NCBI RefSeq assembly: GCF_009696615.1
Contig: NZ_VULO01000005.1
Location: forward strand, 62,001-126,000
Length of the DNA stretch: 64,000 bases
Reading direction: 5' to 3'
From: Scrofimicrobium canadense
GTDB lineage: Bacteria > Actinomycetota > Actinomycetes > Actinomycetales > Actinomycetaceae
Of this stretch, positions 53,140 to 62,323 are shown piece after piece (the stretch's first letter is position 1; the number at the start of each line of letters is the position of its first letter). Below the pieces are notes generated by a model. That model did no database searches and had not been told where the DNA came from. It saw nothing but the letters and a program-made list of their open reading frames with translations. The position numbers and the translations under genes are program-made.

Positions 53140-54537
53140 TCACCCGATTATCGGACGTGCTTCAGGCATACGGATCAAGTTGTGACGTTGTCGCAATGCT
53201 AATGCGGTTGCCAACGTGATGGGTCCTAGCCGGCCGGCCAACATGAGTAGCGATAAGAGAAGTTTCGCAGGATCGGGCAGCAGAGGCGTAATACCGGTCG
53301 ATAATCCCACTGTCGCGAATGCAGAAATCGCCTCGAGCAGCACTTCATCCAGACCAAAATCGGTGAGGAGCAGTAGAGCAAATGTTGATCCAAATACCAG
53401 GATTGAGCTCAACATCAGTACCCCGACCGCTAAACGAACAGTATTGTAGGAGAGACGCCGACGGAAGACTTCGATGTCGTTGTTGCCCCGCGCTTCAGCC
53501 AAAACTGCCAGAACGAGAACCGCGAAAGTGGTTACTTTGACGCCTCCAGCGGTCGAGGCGCTGCCCCCACCGATAAACATAAAAATATCGTTGAGTAGCC
53601 TGGTTGCGGGCCGCATATCATCAACTGCAATGGTTGATATTCCCAAGGACCGTGGACTCACCCCCGAGAGGAGGGCTCCGAGTATCTTTTCCGACCAAGG
53701 GGCAGAACCCAGGGTGTCGGGGTTGGTCCATTCCAATACCATTGTCGCGATGATACTGGTAGCCACGAGGCCGCAGAACATCGATAGGGTGAGTTTCGTA
53801 TGCACGGACCAGCGGCGGGGAGTTCGCCAGAAGCGGCGCAACTCGGTGACGACAGGGAAACCTAGCGCTCCGATGAAAGCGCCGAGGGTAATGGGTAAAA
53901 TCACGCCCCAGTCACTCGTATATTGTTCGATGCCACCTGGAGTAACCACAAAACCAACATTGTTGAATGCTGAAATTGCCATGAAAACTGCATCCCATGC
54001 GGCAGTGCCAACTGAAACTCCTTCGCTCCAAAAGCTGAGGAAGAGCGATAGGAAAATGACTAGTTGGACTGCTGAGCTAGTAAAAATAACGCCCAAGATA
54101 ATCATTGCTGCGTCTGAGAGCGCGCCGGTTGATGTCGATTCTCGCATGATGAGGCGTTGCGTTAGTCCCAGGTGGCGTGAAACAGCGAAGGCCAATAGAG
54201 AGGCGAGAGTCATCACTCCCAGGCCACCAACAAACATTGCCAGCGTAATGACGACTTGACCAAAAACCGACCAGAAAGTCGCAGTTGACACGGTCGTTAG
54301 ACCAGTGACACATACGGCTGATACGGCTGTGAAAAGTGCATCCATTACTGGCGCCCGTTGTCCTGAAGCGGTTGCAATGGGCAAACTCAGAAGGGACCAG
54401 AAAAACACGATGAGTAAGACAAAAACAACTACTGTGACCCTGGCAGGGTGGTTGCGCAGTGCGCGACGTAAGAAACGCGCGATTCGATGTTCACCTTGTG
54501 AAGGGTTTTTTGCCAGATCACCTGATTGTGCGGACAC
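53140..54537 (-). CDS. Potassium uptake membrane protein TrkH/KtrB
   Basis: A 465-residue K+ channel-like protein with about ten membrane segments and four selectivity-filter loops, for example AVCVTGLTTVSTATFWS, FNNVGFVVTP and GGSASTAGGVKV. It pairs with the TrkA/KtrA gene that follows it. The length suits the KtrB type. Confidence 0.93.
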   Translation of the reverse strand: MSAQSGDLAKNPSQGEHRIARFLRRALRNHPARVTVVVFVLLIVFFWSLLSLPIATASGQRAPVMDALFTAVSAVCVTGLTTVSTATFWSVFGQVVITLAMFVGGLGVMTLASLLAFAVSRHLGLTQRLIMRESTSTGALSDAAMIILGVIFTSSAVQLVIFLSLFLSFWSEGVSVGTAAWDAVFMAISAFNNVGFVVTPGGIEQYTSDWGVILPITLGAFIGALGFPVVTELRRFWRTPRRWSVHTKLTLSMFCGLVATSIIATMVLEWTNPDTLGSAPWSEKILGALLSGVSPRSLGISTIAVDDMRPATRLLNDIFMFIGGGSASTAGGVKVTTFAVLVLAVLAEARGNNDIEVFRRRLSYNTVRLAVGVLMLSSILVFGSTFALLLLTDFGLDEVLLEAISAFATVGLSTGITPLLPDPAKLLLSLLMLAGRLGPITLATALALRQRHNLIRMPEARPIIG

Positions 54538-54641
54538 ATCACAATCCTAGTGCCCCGGCACCACGAAAGTGAGAAGTGAGGTAGTATTACCAAGAAACCA
54601 CATCAACTAACGTGCCGTAGTGCTGAAGACGGGATACGCAC

Positions 54642-54851
54642 ATGGAGAAACCAGCCGCACCTCAGTTCCTTACTGTCAGTGAGGTAGCAGAGGTTATGCG
54701 TGTCTCTAAAATGACGGTGTATCGGCTGATCCACGCGGGAGAGCTACCCGCCATTCGCGTCGGAAAGAGCTTTCGCGTTCCTTCGGCAGCTGTGCAACAG
54801 TTGTTGGATATCTCATGGCAGGGTTCCGAAGATACCGCATTAGGCGGGTAA
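54642..54851 (+). CDS. BldC-like helix-turn-helix protein (excisionase family)
   Basis: A 69-residue MerR-type winged helix (LTVSEVAEVMRVSKMTVYRLIHAGELPA, then IRVGKSFRVP). It matches the actinobacterial BldC/excisionase-like regulators that head the bS22 gene. It may regulate development or DNA topology; no target is known here. Confidence 0.85.
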   Translation: MEKPAAPQFLTVSEVAEVMRVSKMTVYRLIHAGELPAIRVGKSFRVPSAAVQQLLDISWQGSEDTALGG

Positions 54852-54900
54852 GATAGCCTAAGTCGTTATCTAGCAGCTCCCTGAGTTCAAGGAGGCCCGT

Positions 54901-54999
54901 ATGGGATCAGTAATTAAAAAGCGTCGTAAGCGGATGGCTAAGAAGAAGCACCGCAAGTTGCTGCGTAAGACGCGTCACCAGCGTAGAAATAAGAAATAA
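54901..54999 (+). CDS. 30S ribosomal protein bS22
   Basis: A 32-residue, very basic protein: [19 protein letters not shown] followed by [10 protein letters not shown]. It matches the small actinobacterial ribosomal protein bS22 (AURKAIP1/COX24-like). AAGGAGG stands 8-9 bases before the ATG. It is too short for most gene finders. A terminator follows. Confidence 0.92.
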   Translation: MGSVIKKRRKRMAKKKHRKLLRKTRHQRRNKK

Positions 55000-55007
55000 C
55001 TCCCAGT

Positions 55008-55037
55008 AACCGGGAACCCTCGCGGCTCCCGGTTTTT
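55008..55037 (+). terminator. Rho-independent terminator after bS22
   Basis: AACCGGGA (55008-55015) pairs with TCCCGGTT (55027-55034), 11-base loop, followed by TTT. It ends the short BldC-like/bS22 transcript. Confidence 0.85.
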
Positions 55038-55150
55038 CTTACAATGCGACAGAGCAAAGGGGAATATTGTCCTTTGCCATGAGTGAAACCACAAGCATAT
55101 TGCGCCGGGTGCGGGGGTACCGGGACAGAATACTGACGAAATGAGCACCC

Positions 55151-56023
55151 ATGAACATTGAAGACGAAGTCCAAGATCCTGCCATTCAGCTAGAACGCTT
55201 AGCGCAGATCGCTGCAGAACACCCGGAGTTATGGTCGCAGGTACTCGCGAACCCCAACTGCTACCCGGGATTGCGCGGGTGGATTGAGCAACAAATGCCT
55301 AGCGTCCCTCCCATGGACAAGACTGAGCTTTTGGATGCCACAGGTGAAGCTACTCAAGAATTTTCACGGTCAGAGGTCTCTGCGGCTGGATATCCGACGA
55401 TGCAATATCCGGCACAGGACTATCCGCAAGCAAACGCTACACAATCATATTCTGCAGCCCCCCAGTCTGCTGAAGGAAAGCGAAATCTTCTGTGGTTGTG
55501 GATTCTTCTGGGAATTATTGCGGTAGCTTTGATTGTCGGCGCACTCTACTGGTTCCTGGGACGCGGTTCTTCGCCAGCTGCTGAAACTTCAGGCCGACCC
55601 GCGGCAACTCAAGAAGAACCGACTTCTGAATCGGCAACACCTGAGGGGTCTGGCACGCCGCAAACAGAAACAAAGCCAGCTCCAGAGCAGCAAGGATCAG
55701 CGGAAGTTAATTCACCTAGTATCCGCGAGACATGCGAAGTACTTGGAAATGGCACGACGGGCTTCGAGTCATTGGACTTAGAGGACCCGGCGGTTATAAG
55801 AGAAGCTGCACGCGTATTTGGCGATGCTGCAGCAGTTGCTCCCGCTGACATTAAATCTGAATTGCAAGAGCTCGCTGAAGCAATGAAGATGACGGCTGAT
55901 CTCGCAACGGATCCGACCTCCGCTAGCGTAGAGGACATGGAAGAGATGTTCAGCAAGCTAGAAAGCATGATGACGAACGCGGAGAGCGTTCAAACATGGG
56001 TTATAGACAACTGTCTGCCATAG
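55151..56023 (+). CDS. Variant-leucine-repeat single-span membrane protein
   Basis: A 290-residue protein. Residues about 8-52 are a variant leucine repeat (LAQIAAEHPELWSQVLANP, then YPGLRGWI), shared with the DUF898-like protein at 32981. A membrane span lies at about 113-135 (LWLWILLGIIAVALIVGALYW... region); the segment beyond is a Ser/Thr/Pro linker and an acidic helical domain with two cysteines. Function unknown; it may be a scaffold or exported sensor. Confidence 0.7.
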   Translation: MNIEDEVQDPAIQLERLAQIAAEHPELWSQVLANPNCYPGLRGWIEQQMPSVPPMDKTELLDATGEATQEFSRSEVSAAGYPTMQYPAQDYPQANATQSYSAAPQSAEGKRNLLWLWILLGIIAVALIVGALYWFLGRGSSPAAETSGRPAATQEEPTSESATPEGSGTPQTETKPAPEQQGSAEVNSPSIRETCEVLGNGTTGFESLDLEDPAVIREAARVFGDAAAVAPADIKSELQELAEAMKMTADLATDPTSASVEDMEEMFSKLESMMTNAESVQTWVIDNCLP

Positions 56024-56052
56024 CGGCCGTGGGCGCATGAGAGACTAAGACT

Positions 56053-56721
56053 ATGACTTTCACGATAGTTCACCTCATGCGCCATGGAGAGGTCGATAAT
56101 CCCCAGGGCGTGATATACGGAAGAATGTCCGGATTTGGGCTCACTCCACTGGGCAAAGACATGGCGCAGTGCGTCGCCGACTATCTGGTGGCTGAAGACG
56201 CCGACATCACTCACGTTCGATCCTCTCCACTGCTGCGTGCTCAAGAGACCGCCTTGCCAACAGCTCTCGCCTATGAGCTCCCCATTGAGACTGACGCGCG
56301 ATTGGTGGAGGCAGCGTCCCTTTTCGAGGGGGTCAATGTGAACCGCAACAGATGGGTCTTGGCGCATCCCCGCAATTGGAGTAAATATCGCGCTCCCCAT
56401 AGGCCTTCATGGGGTGAGGCCTACGCTCAGATCCTTACTCGAATGCAAGCCGCCCTTTCCAGCGCTATTGACCAGGCATATGGTCACGAGGCGCTAGTGG
56501 TATCCCATCAACTACCCATTGTGATGGTCCAACGATTTATCCAAGGTAGACCACTGTCACACTCGCCCTTGAGAAGACAGTGTTCGCTCGCCTCGCTCAC
56601 CTCGCTTTTATTCGAGGAACATACGCTAGTGGGGTGGAGCTATGCTGAGCCAGCAAAGAAACTGTTGACACTCGCCCACGATGTCACCCCAGGTAGTTCA
56701 GCCGCGGCTACACGTTCGTAA
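56053..56721 (+). CDS. Histidine phosphatase family protein
   Basis: A 222-residue phosphoglycerate-mutase-like protein. The active-site motif L-M-R-H-G-E is near residue 10, SSPLLRAQET follows, and VVSHQLPIVMV carries the second histidine. Cytosolic phosphatase; substrate not known. Confidence 0.88.
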   Translation: MTFTIVHLMRHGEVDNPQGVIYGRMSGFGLTPLGKDMAQCVADYLVAEDADITHVRSSPLLRAQETALPTALAYELPIETDARLVEAASLFEGVNVNRNRWVLAHPRNWSKYRAPHRPSWGEAYAQILTRMQAALSSAIDQAYGHEALVVSHQLPIVMVQRFIQGRPLSHSPLRRQCSLASLTSLLFEEHTLVGWSYAEPAKKLLTLAHDVTPGSSAAATRS

Positions 56722-56729
56722 ACACACTT

Positions 56730-57107
56730 TTATTGCGGGGTGTTATCGGTGTCCTCATCTTCATCGGTAGATTCGTCAGATTCAGATTCTTCCGGTCTGG
56801 GGGGAATGACGGGCCGTGTCCGCTTCTGACGGCGTTTGATTCGTTCTGCCACCTCGCGCAGATATTCTGGATCGTCGTCGGGGGCTAAAGATTCGCTACG
56901 ATCAGGGGTGTCTTTTGCCTCAGCGGCCATTACCAGGGAAAGAATAATCCAAGCGGCTGGCCCCGCTACGGGGATCAAGACAATGACGGCTAGCCAGAGC
57001 CAACGATTGACACCCCCGGGGGTGCGCTGCCGCGACCGAAAAATCCAATCAAACAACGCATAAATCGTCAATCCAATGGCCACAACGAAAAGTAGAATTC
57101 GTGCCAC
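56730..57107 (-). CDS. PLD nuclease N-terminal domain membrane protein
   Basis: A 125-residue protein with two membrane segments (about 3-22 and 38-60), the PLDc_N layout (WLWLAVIVLIPVAGPAAWII), followed by an acidic tail. Common in actinobacteria; function unknown. Confidence 0.8.
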   Translation of the reverse strand: MARILLFVVAIGLTIYALFDWIFRSRQRTPGGVNRWLWLAVIVLIPVAGPAAWIILSLVMAAEAKDTPDRSESLAPDDDPEYLREVAERIKRRQKRTRPVIPPRPEESESDESTDEDEDTDNTPQ

Positions 57108-57115
57108 AACCGCTC

Positions 57116-58519
57116 CTAAAAGCTCCGAGAAGGAACGCGAACCGCCAGTGCGCCTGGATCAGTCCTGGCGATCACAGTTCGTGACGTTCCGATTGCATCG
57201 CCATCGACCTGAACGGGGTAAGCCCGATTAATATCTATCCGGGCTTTATGCGTCTGTTTGAAAACTATGTTTCCCAATCCTTTCCGCGCATTACCCAACG
57301 GCAACCCCACCCCCATACTAATGATTTTTGCTGCCACGCTTAGCCACCCAACTAGGCCCCCCTTTGTATCAATCGCAATAACGTCGAGGACACCATCATC
57401 GATAACCGCATCAGGTGCCAGTTTCACAAAAGGAAGGTCCGCACAGTTCGCGAAAAGAACCGTACGCGCCCGCAGCACCGACATCTGCCAGTTTTCCTCA
57501 GTGTGAATCGCCTGGGTTGGAGAGTTCTTATGTCCAATGGTTTGCGAGGCGACGATTTTTTCGGTGACCCTGCGGGGGATAGGAGAGAACCGTTTGCGGA
57601 CCCTTTTAACATCGTCGCTGCCCGGAGGATAAAAGATGGTCACAGTAGCCTTCATACGCTCAATTGCAAGAGATTTCATTCCTGAAAAAACGTAGGCACT
57701 CCACCCAACTGCCTCTTTCATCTTAGAGCTAGTGTTAGCCATCGTTTCACCGTCAAAGCCCACTCCAGCAATCACCAGATACGCGTATTCATCTGGTCGA
57801 GGTTCCGCCAATCCGGCGGGAAGACTACGCACCATTGATGCGTTAGCTGCGCGAAGCAAACCTCCCTCGGCCGGAAGGTCCGAAGGCACAACAACGCGTT
57901 CAGCGTGCAACCATGCCAAGTCAATCCGGCGCGTCTCACCCAGGACGGCCACTTCGAGGGCACCTTCCAAGGTAAGCGGCAGACCTAGATTTCTCGCAAG
58001 CAGATTTCCAGTTCCCGCAGGAATTATCCCCATGGGGTAGCCCGAATGGGCCATGCCCGCTGCGACCGCGCGGACAGTTCCGTCGCCACCCGCGGCTAGC
58101 ACAACGAGGGGTTCATGTTGGATTGCTTCGATTGCCTGCCCGGTTCCGGGATCCTCAACGGTGGTTTCTAGCCACTGCGCCTCATTGCCAGTCATTGCCT
58201 GACAAATTCGGTTAACCTGAGCCTTAAAAGCCTCGAGATTATTTGGTTTCGTTGGATTAGCAATTACCCATACGCGTTTGTGAGGAACATCGTCAGGTGA
58301 AGTCTCATCAAAGGTTTCATCTTTAAGGCCAAGATACGCTAGAGCCTCCGGGGAAGGCTCAGTTCTATGCGTCGGCATCCACGAGATGATGATCACCGCT
58401 AGCAGAATGAGAACAGCCAAAACAATAAGCGGTCCAGCTGGAACGGGTAACTGAGGGATCATGTCTAAGAGACTATCGCGATTATGGGGGTTATTCCTCT
58501 TGCTCTTGCGCGATAGCAT
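57116..58519 (-). CDS. Diacylglycerol kinase family lipid kinase
   Basis: About 467 residues if started at ATG 58519; MIPQLPVP at 58462 is an alternative, and neither has a clear ribosome-binding site (the open frame reaches 58579, into serS). A membrane span lies near the N-terminus. The kinase core has ANPTKPNN and the [16 protein letters not shown] loop, then [16 protein letters not shown]. It phosphorylates diacylglycerol or a related lipid. It is divergent from serS. Confidence 0.85.
   Translation of the reverse strand: MLSRKSKRNNPHNRDSLLDMIPQLPVPAGPLIVLAVLILLAVIIISWMPTHRTEPSPEALAYLGLKDETFDETSPDDVPHKRVWVIANPTKPNNLEAFKAQVNRICQAMTGNEAQWLETTVEDPGTGQAIEAIQHEPLVVLAAGGDGTVRAVAAGMAHSGYPMGIIPAGTGNLLARNLGLPLTLEGALEVAVLGETRRIDLAWLHAERVVVPSDLPAEGGLLRAANASMVRSLPAGLAEPRPDEYAYLVIAGVGFDGETMANTSSKMKEAVGWSAYVFSGMKSLAIERMKATVTIFYPPGSDDVKRVRKRFSPIPRRVTEKIVASQTIGHKNSPTQAIHTEENWQMSVLRARTVLFANCADLPFVKLAPDAVIDDGVLDVIAIDTKGGLVGWLSVAAKIISMGVGLPLGNARKGLGNIVFKQTHKARIDINRAYPVQVDGDAIGTSRTVIARTDPGALAVRVPSRSF
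58473..58516. promoter_or_regulatory. Inverted repeat in the dagK/serS divergent region
   Basis: Perfect 8-bp arms CTATCGCG (58473-58480) and CGCGATAG (58509-58516), 28 bases apart. They lie within the N-terminal coding region of the lipid kinase and just before serS. Possibly an operator; weak evidence. Confidence 0.3.
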
Positions 58520-58525
58520 GGAGTC

Positions 58526-59779
58526 ATGATTGATTTGCGAATGTTGCGCGAAAATCCAGAAGTGGCGAAAGCCTCGCAACTGGCGCGTGGAAATGATCCT
58601 GACCTGGTAGATCAGATTATCGCTGCCGACGAGAAGCGCAGAAGAGCACTCCAGACATTTGAGTCTTTGCGCGCAGAGCAGAAACAGATGTCAAAATCTG
58701 TTGGCAAAGCCACTGCGGAAGAGCGCCCCGCAATCCTCGCCAAAGCGAAAGAACTCGCCGCCCAAGTCAAGGAGGCTGAGGCTGAGTCTGCGGCCGCCGC
58801 CAGCGATCTCGAAAAGATTGCGATGCAGCTGGAAAACATTGTCGAGGGTGCACCCAGCGGTGGTGAAGAGGACTACGTTGTACTTCGGTACGAAGGGCCC
58901 AAGCCGCGTGACTTTGCTGCTGAGGGATTCTCCGCCAAAGACCACCTCGAAATCGCTGAAGGCTTGCGGGCGATCGACATGAAACGTGGAGCCAAAGTCT
59001 CCGGTTCACGTTTCTATTATTTGACCGGTGTTGGCGCACGGCTCGAACTTGCACTACTTTCGATGGCCCTCGACCAGGGAACCGCGGCCGGCTTCACCAT
59101 GATGACAACTCCCACGTTGGTCAAACCCGAAATCATGCGTGGCACGGGATTCCTCGGAGAACATTCCGACGAAATCTACTATCTTCCCGCCGACGACCTT
59201 TACCTGGTGGGAACCTCTGAGGTTGCGCTTGCGGGCTACCACGCCGATGAGATTCTCGATTTGAGTGAGGGGCCCCTGCGCTATCTAGGATGGTCCACCT
59301 GCTACCGGCGTGAAGCTGGCGCCGCGGGGAGGGACACGCGGGGAATCATTCGCGTTCATCAGTTCAATAAAGTAGAGATGTTCTCATACTGTCCAGTCGA
59401 AGAAGCGGCAGAAGAGCACCAACGTCTTTTAGGGTGGGAAGAAGAGATGCTGGGCAAACTGGAGCTTCCGTATCGAGTTATTGATACGGCTGCCGGTGAT
59501 TTGGGTTCTTCAGCTGCGAGGAAGTTTGACTGCGAGGCGTGGCTTCCAACCCAAGAGCGGTGGATGGAAGTTACCAGTACCTCGAACTGCACCACCTTCC
59601 AGGCTCGACGACTGGGAGTGCGTCAGAAGAACGCTCCTGTAGCAACACTCAATGGAACCCTGGCAACAACACGCTGGTTGGTGGCGCTCCTCGAAAATCA
59701 CCAGCAAGCGGACGGTTCCGTGTACTTACCTCCGGCCTTGCGTCCGTACATGGGAGGCCTAGAGGCGTTGGTTCCGTGA
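58526..59779 (+). CDS. serS: Seryl-tRNA synthetase
   Basis: A 417-residue class II aminoacyl-tRNA synthetase. The N-terminal coiled coil spans about 30-105; motif 2 has [21 protein letters not shown] and motif 3 is near [15 protein letters not shown]. It charges the tRNA-Ser found 2.3 kb downstream, among others. The stop overlaps the next start. Confidence 0.96.
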   Translation: MIDLRMLRENPEVAKASQLARGNDPDLVDQIIAADEKRRRALQTFESLRAEQKQMSKSVGKATAEERPAILAKAKELAAQVKEAEAESAAAASDLEKIAMQLENIVEGAPSGGEEDYVVLRYEGPKPRDFAAEGFSAKDHLEIAEGLRAIDMKRGAKVSGSRFYYLTGVGARLELALLSMALDQGTAAGFTMMTTPTLVKPEIMRGTGFLGEHSDEIYYLPADDLYLVGTSEVALAGYHADEILDLSEGPLRYLGWSTCYRREAGAAGRDTRGIIRVHQFNKVEMFSYCPVEEAAEEHQRLLGWEEEMLGKLELPYRVIDTAAGDLGSSAARKFDCEAWLPTQERWMEVTSTSNCTTFQARRLGVRQKNAPVATLNGTLATTRWLVALLENHQQADGSVYLPPALRPYMGGLEALVP

Positions 59780-60663
59780 AAAACCTGCTCAGTCCTCCAC
59801 TTTCAGGTTTGCCAGAAACCCCTTTTGAACAGTTAGTTGACGAAGCAGCTGCTTCACTTCCCGGATTACCTGAGGATCCTAGCGACTTACTTTTTGCGTT
59901 AGACATTGACGGCACGTTGCTGCACCCCGGTGGGGTAACGCCTCGAGTCTTCGACGCGTTGCAGGAAGCTCAGGAAGTGGGCGCTCATGTCGTTATTGCC
60001 ACTGGGCGAGGCGTGGCCTCGACAGCTCCAGTGGTTAACGAGGTTGCGCTCACGCATGGGTGGACAGTGTGCTCCAATGGGGCTCTAACCCTACGTTGGG
60101 AGGGGGAGCCAGAAGTGGCAACACGTCATGATTTTGACCCCCGTGAGGTTGCTGAGCAAGTGTTGCAGGCGATCCCCAGTGCGCTTCTTGCCCGTGACGA
60201 AGAAGCTTTGGGTCTGTTGGTGTCTGCGCCCTTTCCTCGCGGTGAGCTTTTGTTTCACCAGGTAGCTAATGATTTGGAAGAGGTCATAGGAAGACGCACC
60301 ACAAAACTGGTAGTTCGCGCTCCCGAAATGGACCGGGAACATTTTGCACAAATGATGCATTTGTTGGAATTGGAGGGGTGCGAACTCTCTGTTGGCTGGA
60401 CCGCATGGGCCGACATTGGCCCGATGGGAGTCACCAAAGCAAGTGCGCTAGAGGATCTTGCAGTAGCCCTAGGAGTACCCTCTCACGGCACAATCGCAAT
60501 CGGAGATGGAATGAACGACATCGCCATGCTGCGTTGGGCTGCTCATGGAGTAGCAATGGGAAGTGCAGATTCTGCGGTGATAAACGCAGCTGATGCGACA
60601 ACCGGTCCCGTAGAGCACGACGGTGCTGCTGCTGTCATCCGTGCAGTTCTGCAACAATATTGA
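59776..60663 (+). CDS. HAD-superfamily (Cof-type) phosphatase
   Basis: A 295-residue phosphatase. The motif [13 protein letters not shown] has the catalytic aspartates, VIATGRG is motif II, and [16 protein letters not shown] is motif IV. The start is the GTG at 59776, which overlaps the serS TGA; a longer frame lies inside serS. Cytosolic phosphatase, perhaps for sugar phosphates or pyridoxal phosphate. Confidence 0.9.
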   Translation: MKNLLSPPLSGLPETPFEQLVDEAAASLPGLPEDPSDLLFALDIDGTLLHPGGVTPRVFDALQEAQEVGAHVVIATGRGVASTAPVVNEVALTHGWTVCSNGALTLRWEGEPEVATRHDFDPREVAEQVLQAIPSALLARDEEALGLLVSAPFPRGELLFHQVANDLEEVIGRRTTKLVVRAPEMDREHFAQMMHLLELEGCELSVGWTAWADIGPMGVTKASALEDLAVALGVPSHGTIAIGDGMNDIAMLRWAAHGVAMGSADSAVINAADATTGPVEHDGAAAVIRAVLQQY

Positions 60664-60694
60664 CGATAGAATAGACACGATCAAAGGAGGCACA

Positions 60695-62026
60695 ATGGGG
60701 TGGTTGAATTCCGTCGAACACAGCCGGTGGCTGTCACGGCAAATGCAGGCATTACTGGAGCACGGGCATGCTGCGCGCGCGGAGACGGGATTTGGATACT
60801 TCGGTGCCGACGGTCAGGTAGATGAAGACAAGCCCATCGACCTGGCTATCACCGCTCGCATGACATACGTCTATTCCCTAGGGACACTCATGGGAATTCC
60901 AGGATCGCGCAGATTCTGTGACCATGGACTGCATTGCTTAGCGAAATACTTCAAAGATCCTGTATACGGCGGGTGGTTTAGTGCAATCAAACACCGAGCT
61001 CCCGATGGCGTGGGAATTCCATGGAGTGAGGCGGCAGCAGACAAGTGGCAGTATGCTCATGCTTTTCTGATTCTTGCCGCGGCGGCGGCGGCAGTGGCTA
61101 ACCGTCCCGGCGCCTTTGAACTCTTGCGCGAAGCCCTTGACAACCAAGAAGAGTACTGGCTCTCTGAGGATACGGGCCTGGTGAAGGACCGCTATGCGCG
61201 CGATTGGTCAACCGGTGCTCCCTATCGGGGTATGAACTCGCTGATGCATACGATCGAGGCGTACATGGCCGCCGCGGAGGCAACCACTGACCCCGAGTGG
61301 GTGAGTCGAGCCGAGGTGATGCTACACATGGTCTCTGAAGTAGCCGCACCCTTCGACTGGCGAGTACCTGAGCATTTTGATGAGCAGTGGAGACCAGACC
61401 CCTCGTTCAACAAAGACAATCCCAGCGCGCACTATTACCCATATGGTTCTCTTATTGGTCACGGCATGGAATTGGCGCGGCTGTCAGTACAAATGAGGTC
61501 AGCCCTACGTTCGCTAGGTCGCCCAGAACCTGAATATTTGATGCGCATGGCAACAGAACTGTTTGAGCGTGCGCGCCTTGACGGCTGGCGCAGGGACGGT
61601 GTGCCCGGTTTCATATACACAGTAAATTTTGATGGCGAGCCGGTGTTGCGCGACCACTTGCAGTGGGTCGTCAGTGAGGGAATCTGTGCGACTCTTGCGT
61701 TGCGCAGGGCCGTTCTCGATGACGGTGGCACTACGGGCGATGTGGAGGCCTATGAGCATTCCTACAGATCGTGGCTCGATTACCTCAACGACTACATGAT
61801 GATTGAACCGGGAGTCTTCGCGCGGGTGCTGGGCCCGGACAACGAACCGGTGGCAGAGACCATACCGAATCGACCGGATATCTATCACACTTTGCAGGCA
61901 TTCCTCATGCCTCGAGTGCCCCTATGGCCCCCCTTCGCATCTGCCCTTTCACGTGGTCTTTTAGATCACCCGGAGCAGCCTCCGGCAGATAAACGATCCT
62001 GGAATGTTTTTGGTCGAGCGCGCTAG
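60695..62026 (+). CDS. AGE-family epimerase/isomerase
   Basis: A 443-residue alpha-helical barrel enzyme of the N-acylglucosamine 2-epimerase / mannose isomerase group. Recognisable segments are HGLHCLAKYFKDPVYGGWF, GMNSLMHTIEAYMAAAEAT and YPYGSLIGHGMELARL with the conserved histidines. The ATG at 60695 follows AAAGGAGG. It could act on mannose, cellobiose or N-acetylated sugars; the sub-family is not clear. Confidence 0.85.
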   Translation: MGWLNSVEHSRWLSRQMQALLEHGHAARAETGFGYFGADGQVDEDKPIDLAITARMTYVYSLGTLMGIPGSRRFCDHGLHCLAKYFKDPVYGGWFSAIKHRAPDGVGIPWSEAAADKWQYAHAFLILAAAAAAVANRPGAFELLREALDNQEEYWLSEDTGLVKDRYARDWSTGAPYRGMNSLMHTIEAYMAAAEATTDPEWVSRAEVMLHMVSEVAAPFDWRVPEHFDEQWRPDPSFNKDNPSAHYYPYGSLIGHGMELARLSVQMRSALRSLGRPEPEYLMRMATELFERARLDGWRRDGVPGFIYTVNFDGEPVLRDHLQWVVSEGICATLALRRAVLDDGGTTGDVEAYEHSYRSWLDYLNDYMMIEPGVFARVLGPDNEPVAETIPNRPDIYHTLQAFLMPRVPLWPPFASALSRGLLDHPEQPPADKRSWNVFGRAR

Positions 62027-62087
62027 TTGGCGCTGGCCGCATAGAAGAGGCTAAAATCTAATGTGCTTCTGTCCTGGACGGAAGCCC

Positions 62088-62174
62088 GGAGAGTTGACCG
62101 AGCGGCCGAAGGTGTTGGTCTTGAAAACCAATGTGTCAGCAATGGCACCAAGGGTTCGAATCCCTTACTCTCCG
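62088..62174 (+). tRNA. tRNA-Ser(TGA)
   Basis: An 87-nt tRNA. Acceptor stem GGAGAGT (62088-62094) pairs with ACTCTCC (62167-62173). The anticodon TGA is at 62122-62124 in a CTTGAAA loop, the long variable arm typical of tRNA-Ser follows, and the T arm AAGGG-TTCGAAT-CCCTT is perfect. CCA is not encoded. The integrase gene 150 bases downstream suggests that its 3' end is the attachment site. Confidence 0.97.
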
Positions 62175-62181
62175 CGACGAG

Positions 62182-62213
62182 CCCCGGGAACCATTGAGTT
62201 CTCGGGGTTTTTT
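62182..62213 (+). terminator. Rho-independent terminator after tRNA-Ser
   Basis: CCCCGGGAA (62182-62190) and TTCTCGGGG (62199-62207) pair at 8 of 9 positions, followed by six Ts. Confidence 0.85.
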
Positions 62214-62272
62214 GTTGCAATGACACGGTTTGCGATAATCTAGCTGTATGTAGTTGTAGGCTGTAGTACGCT

Positions 62273-62302
62273 CTAATAGGCTCAATAGTAGAGCACTATT
62301 AG
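62273..62302. promoter_or_regulatory. Inverted repeat upstream of the integrase gene
   Basis: CTAATAG (62273-62279) and CTATTAG (62296-62302) in the AT-rich leader of the integrase gene. It could be an arm-type or regulator site. Low support. Confidence 0.3.
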
Positions 62303-62323
62303 GCCAATAGCAAGGAGAGGGTA

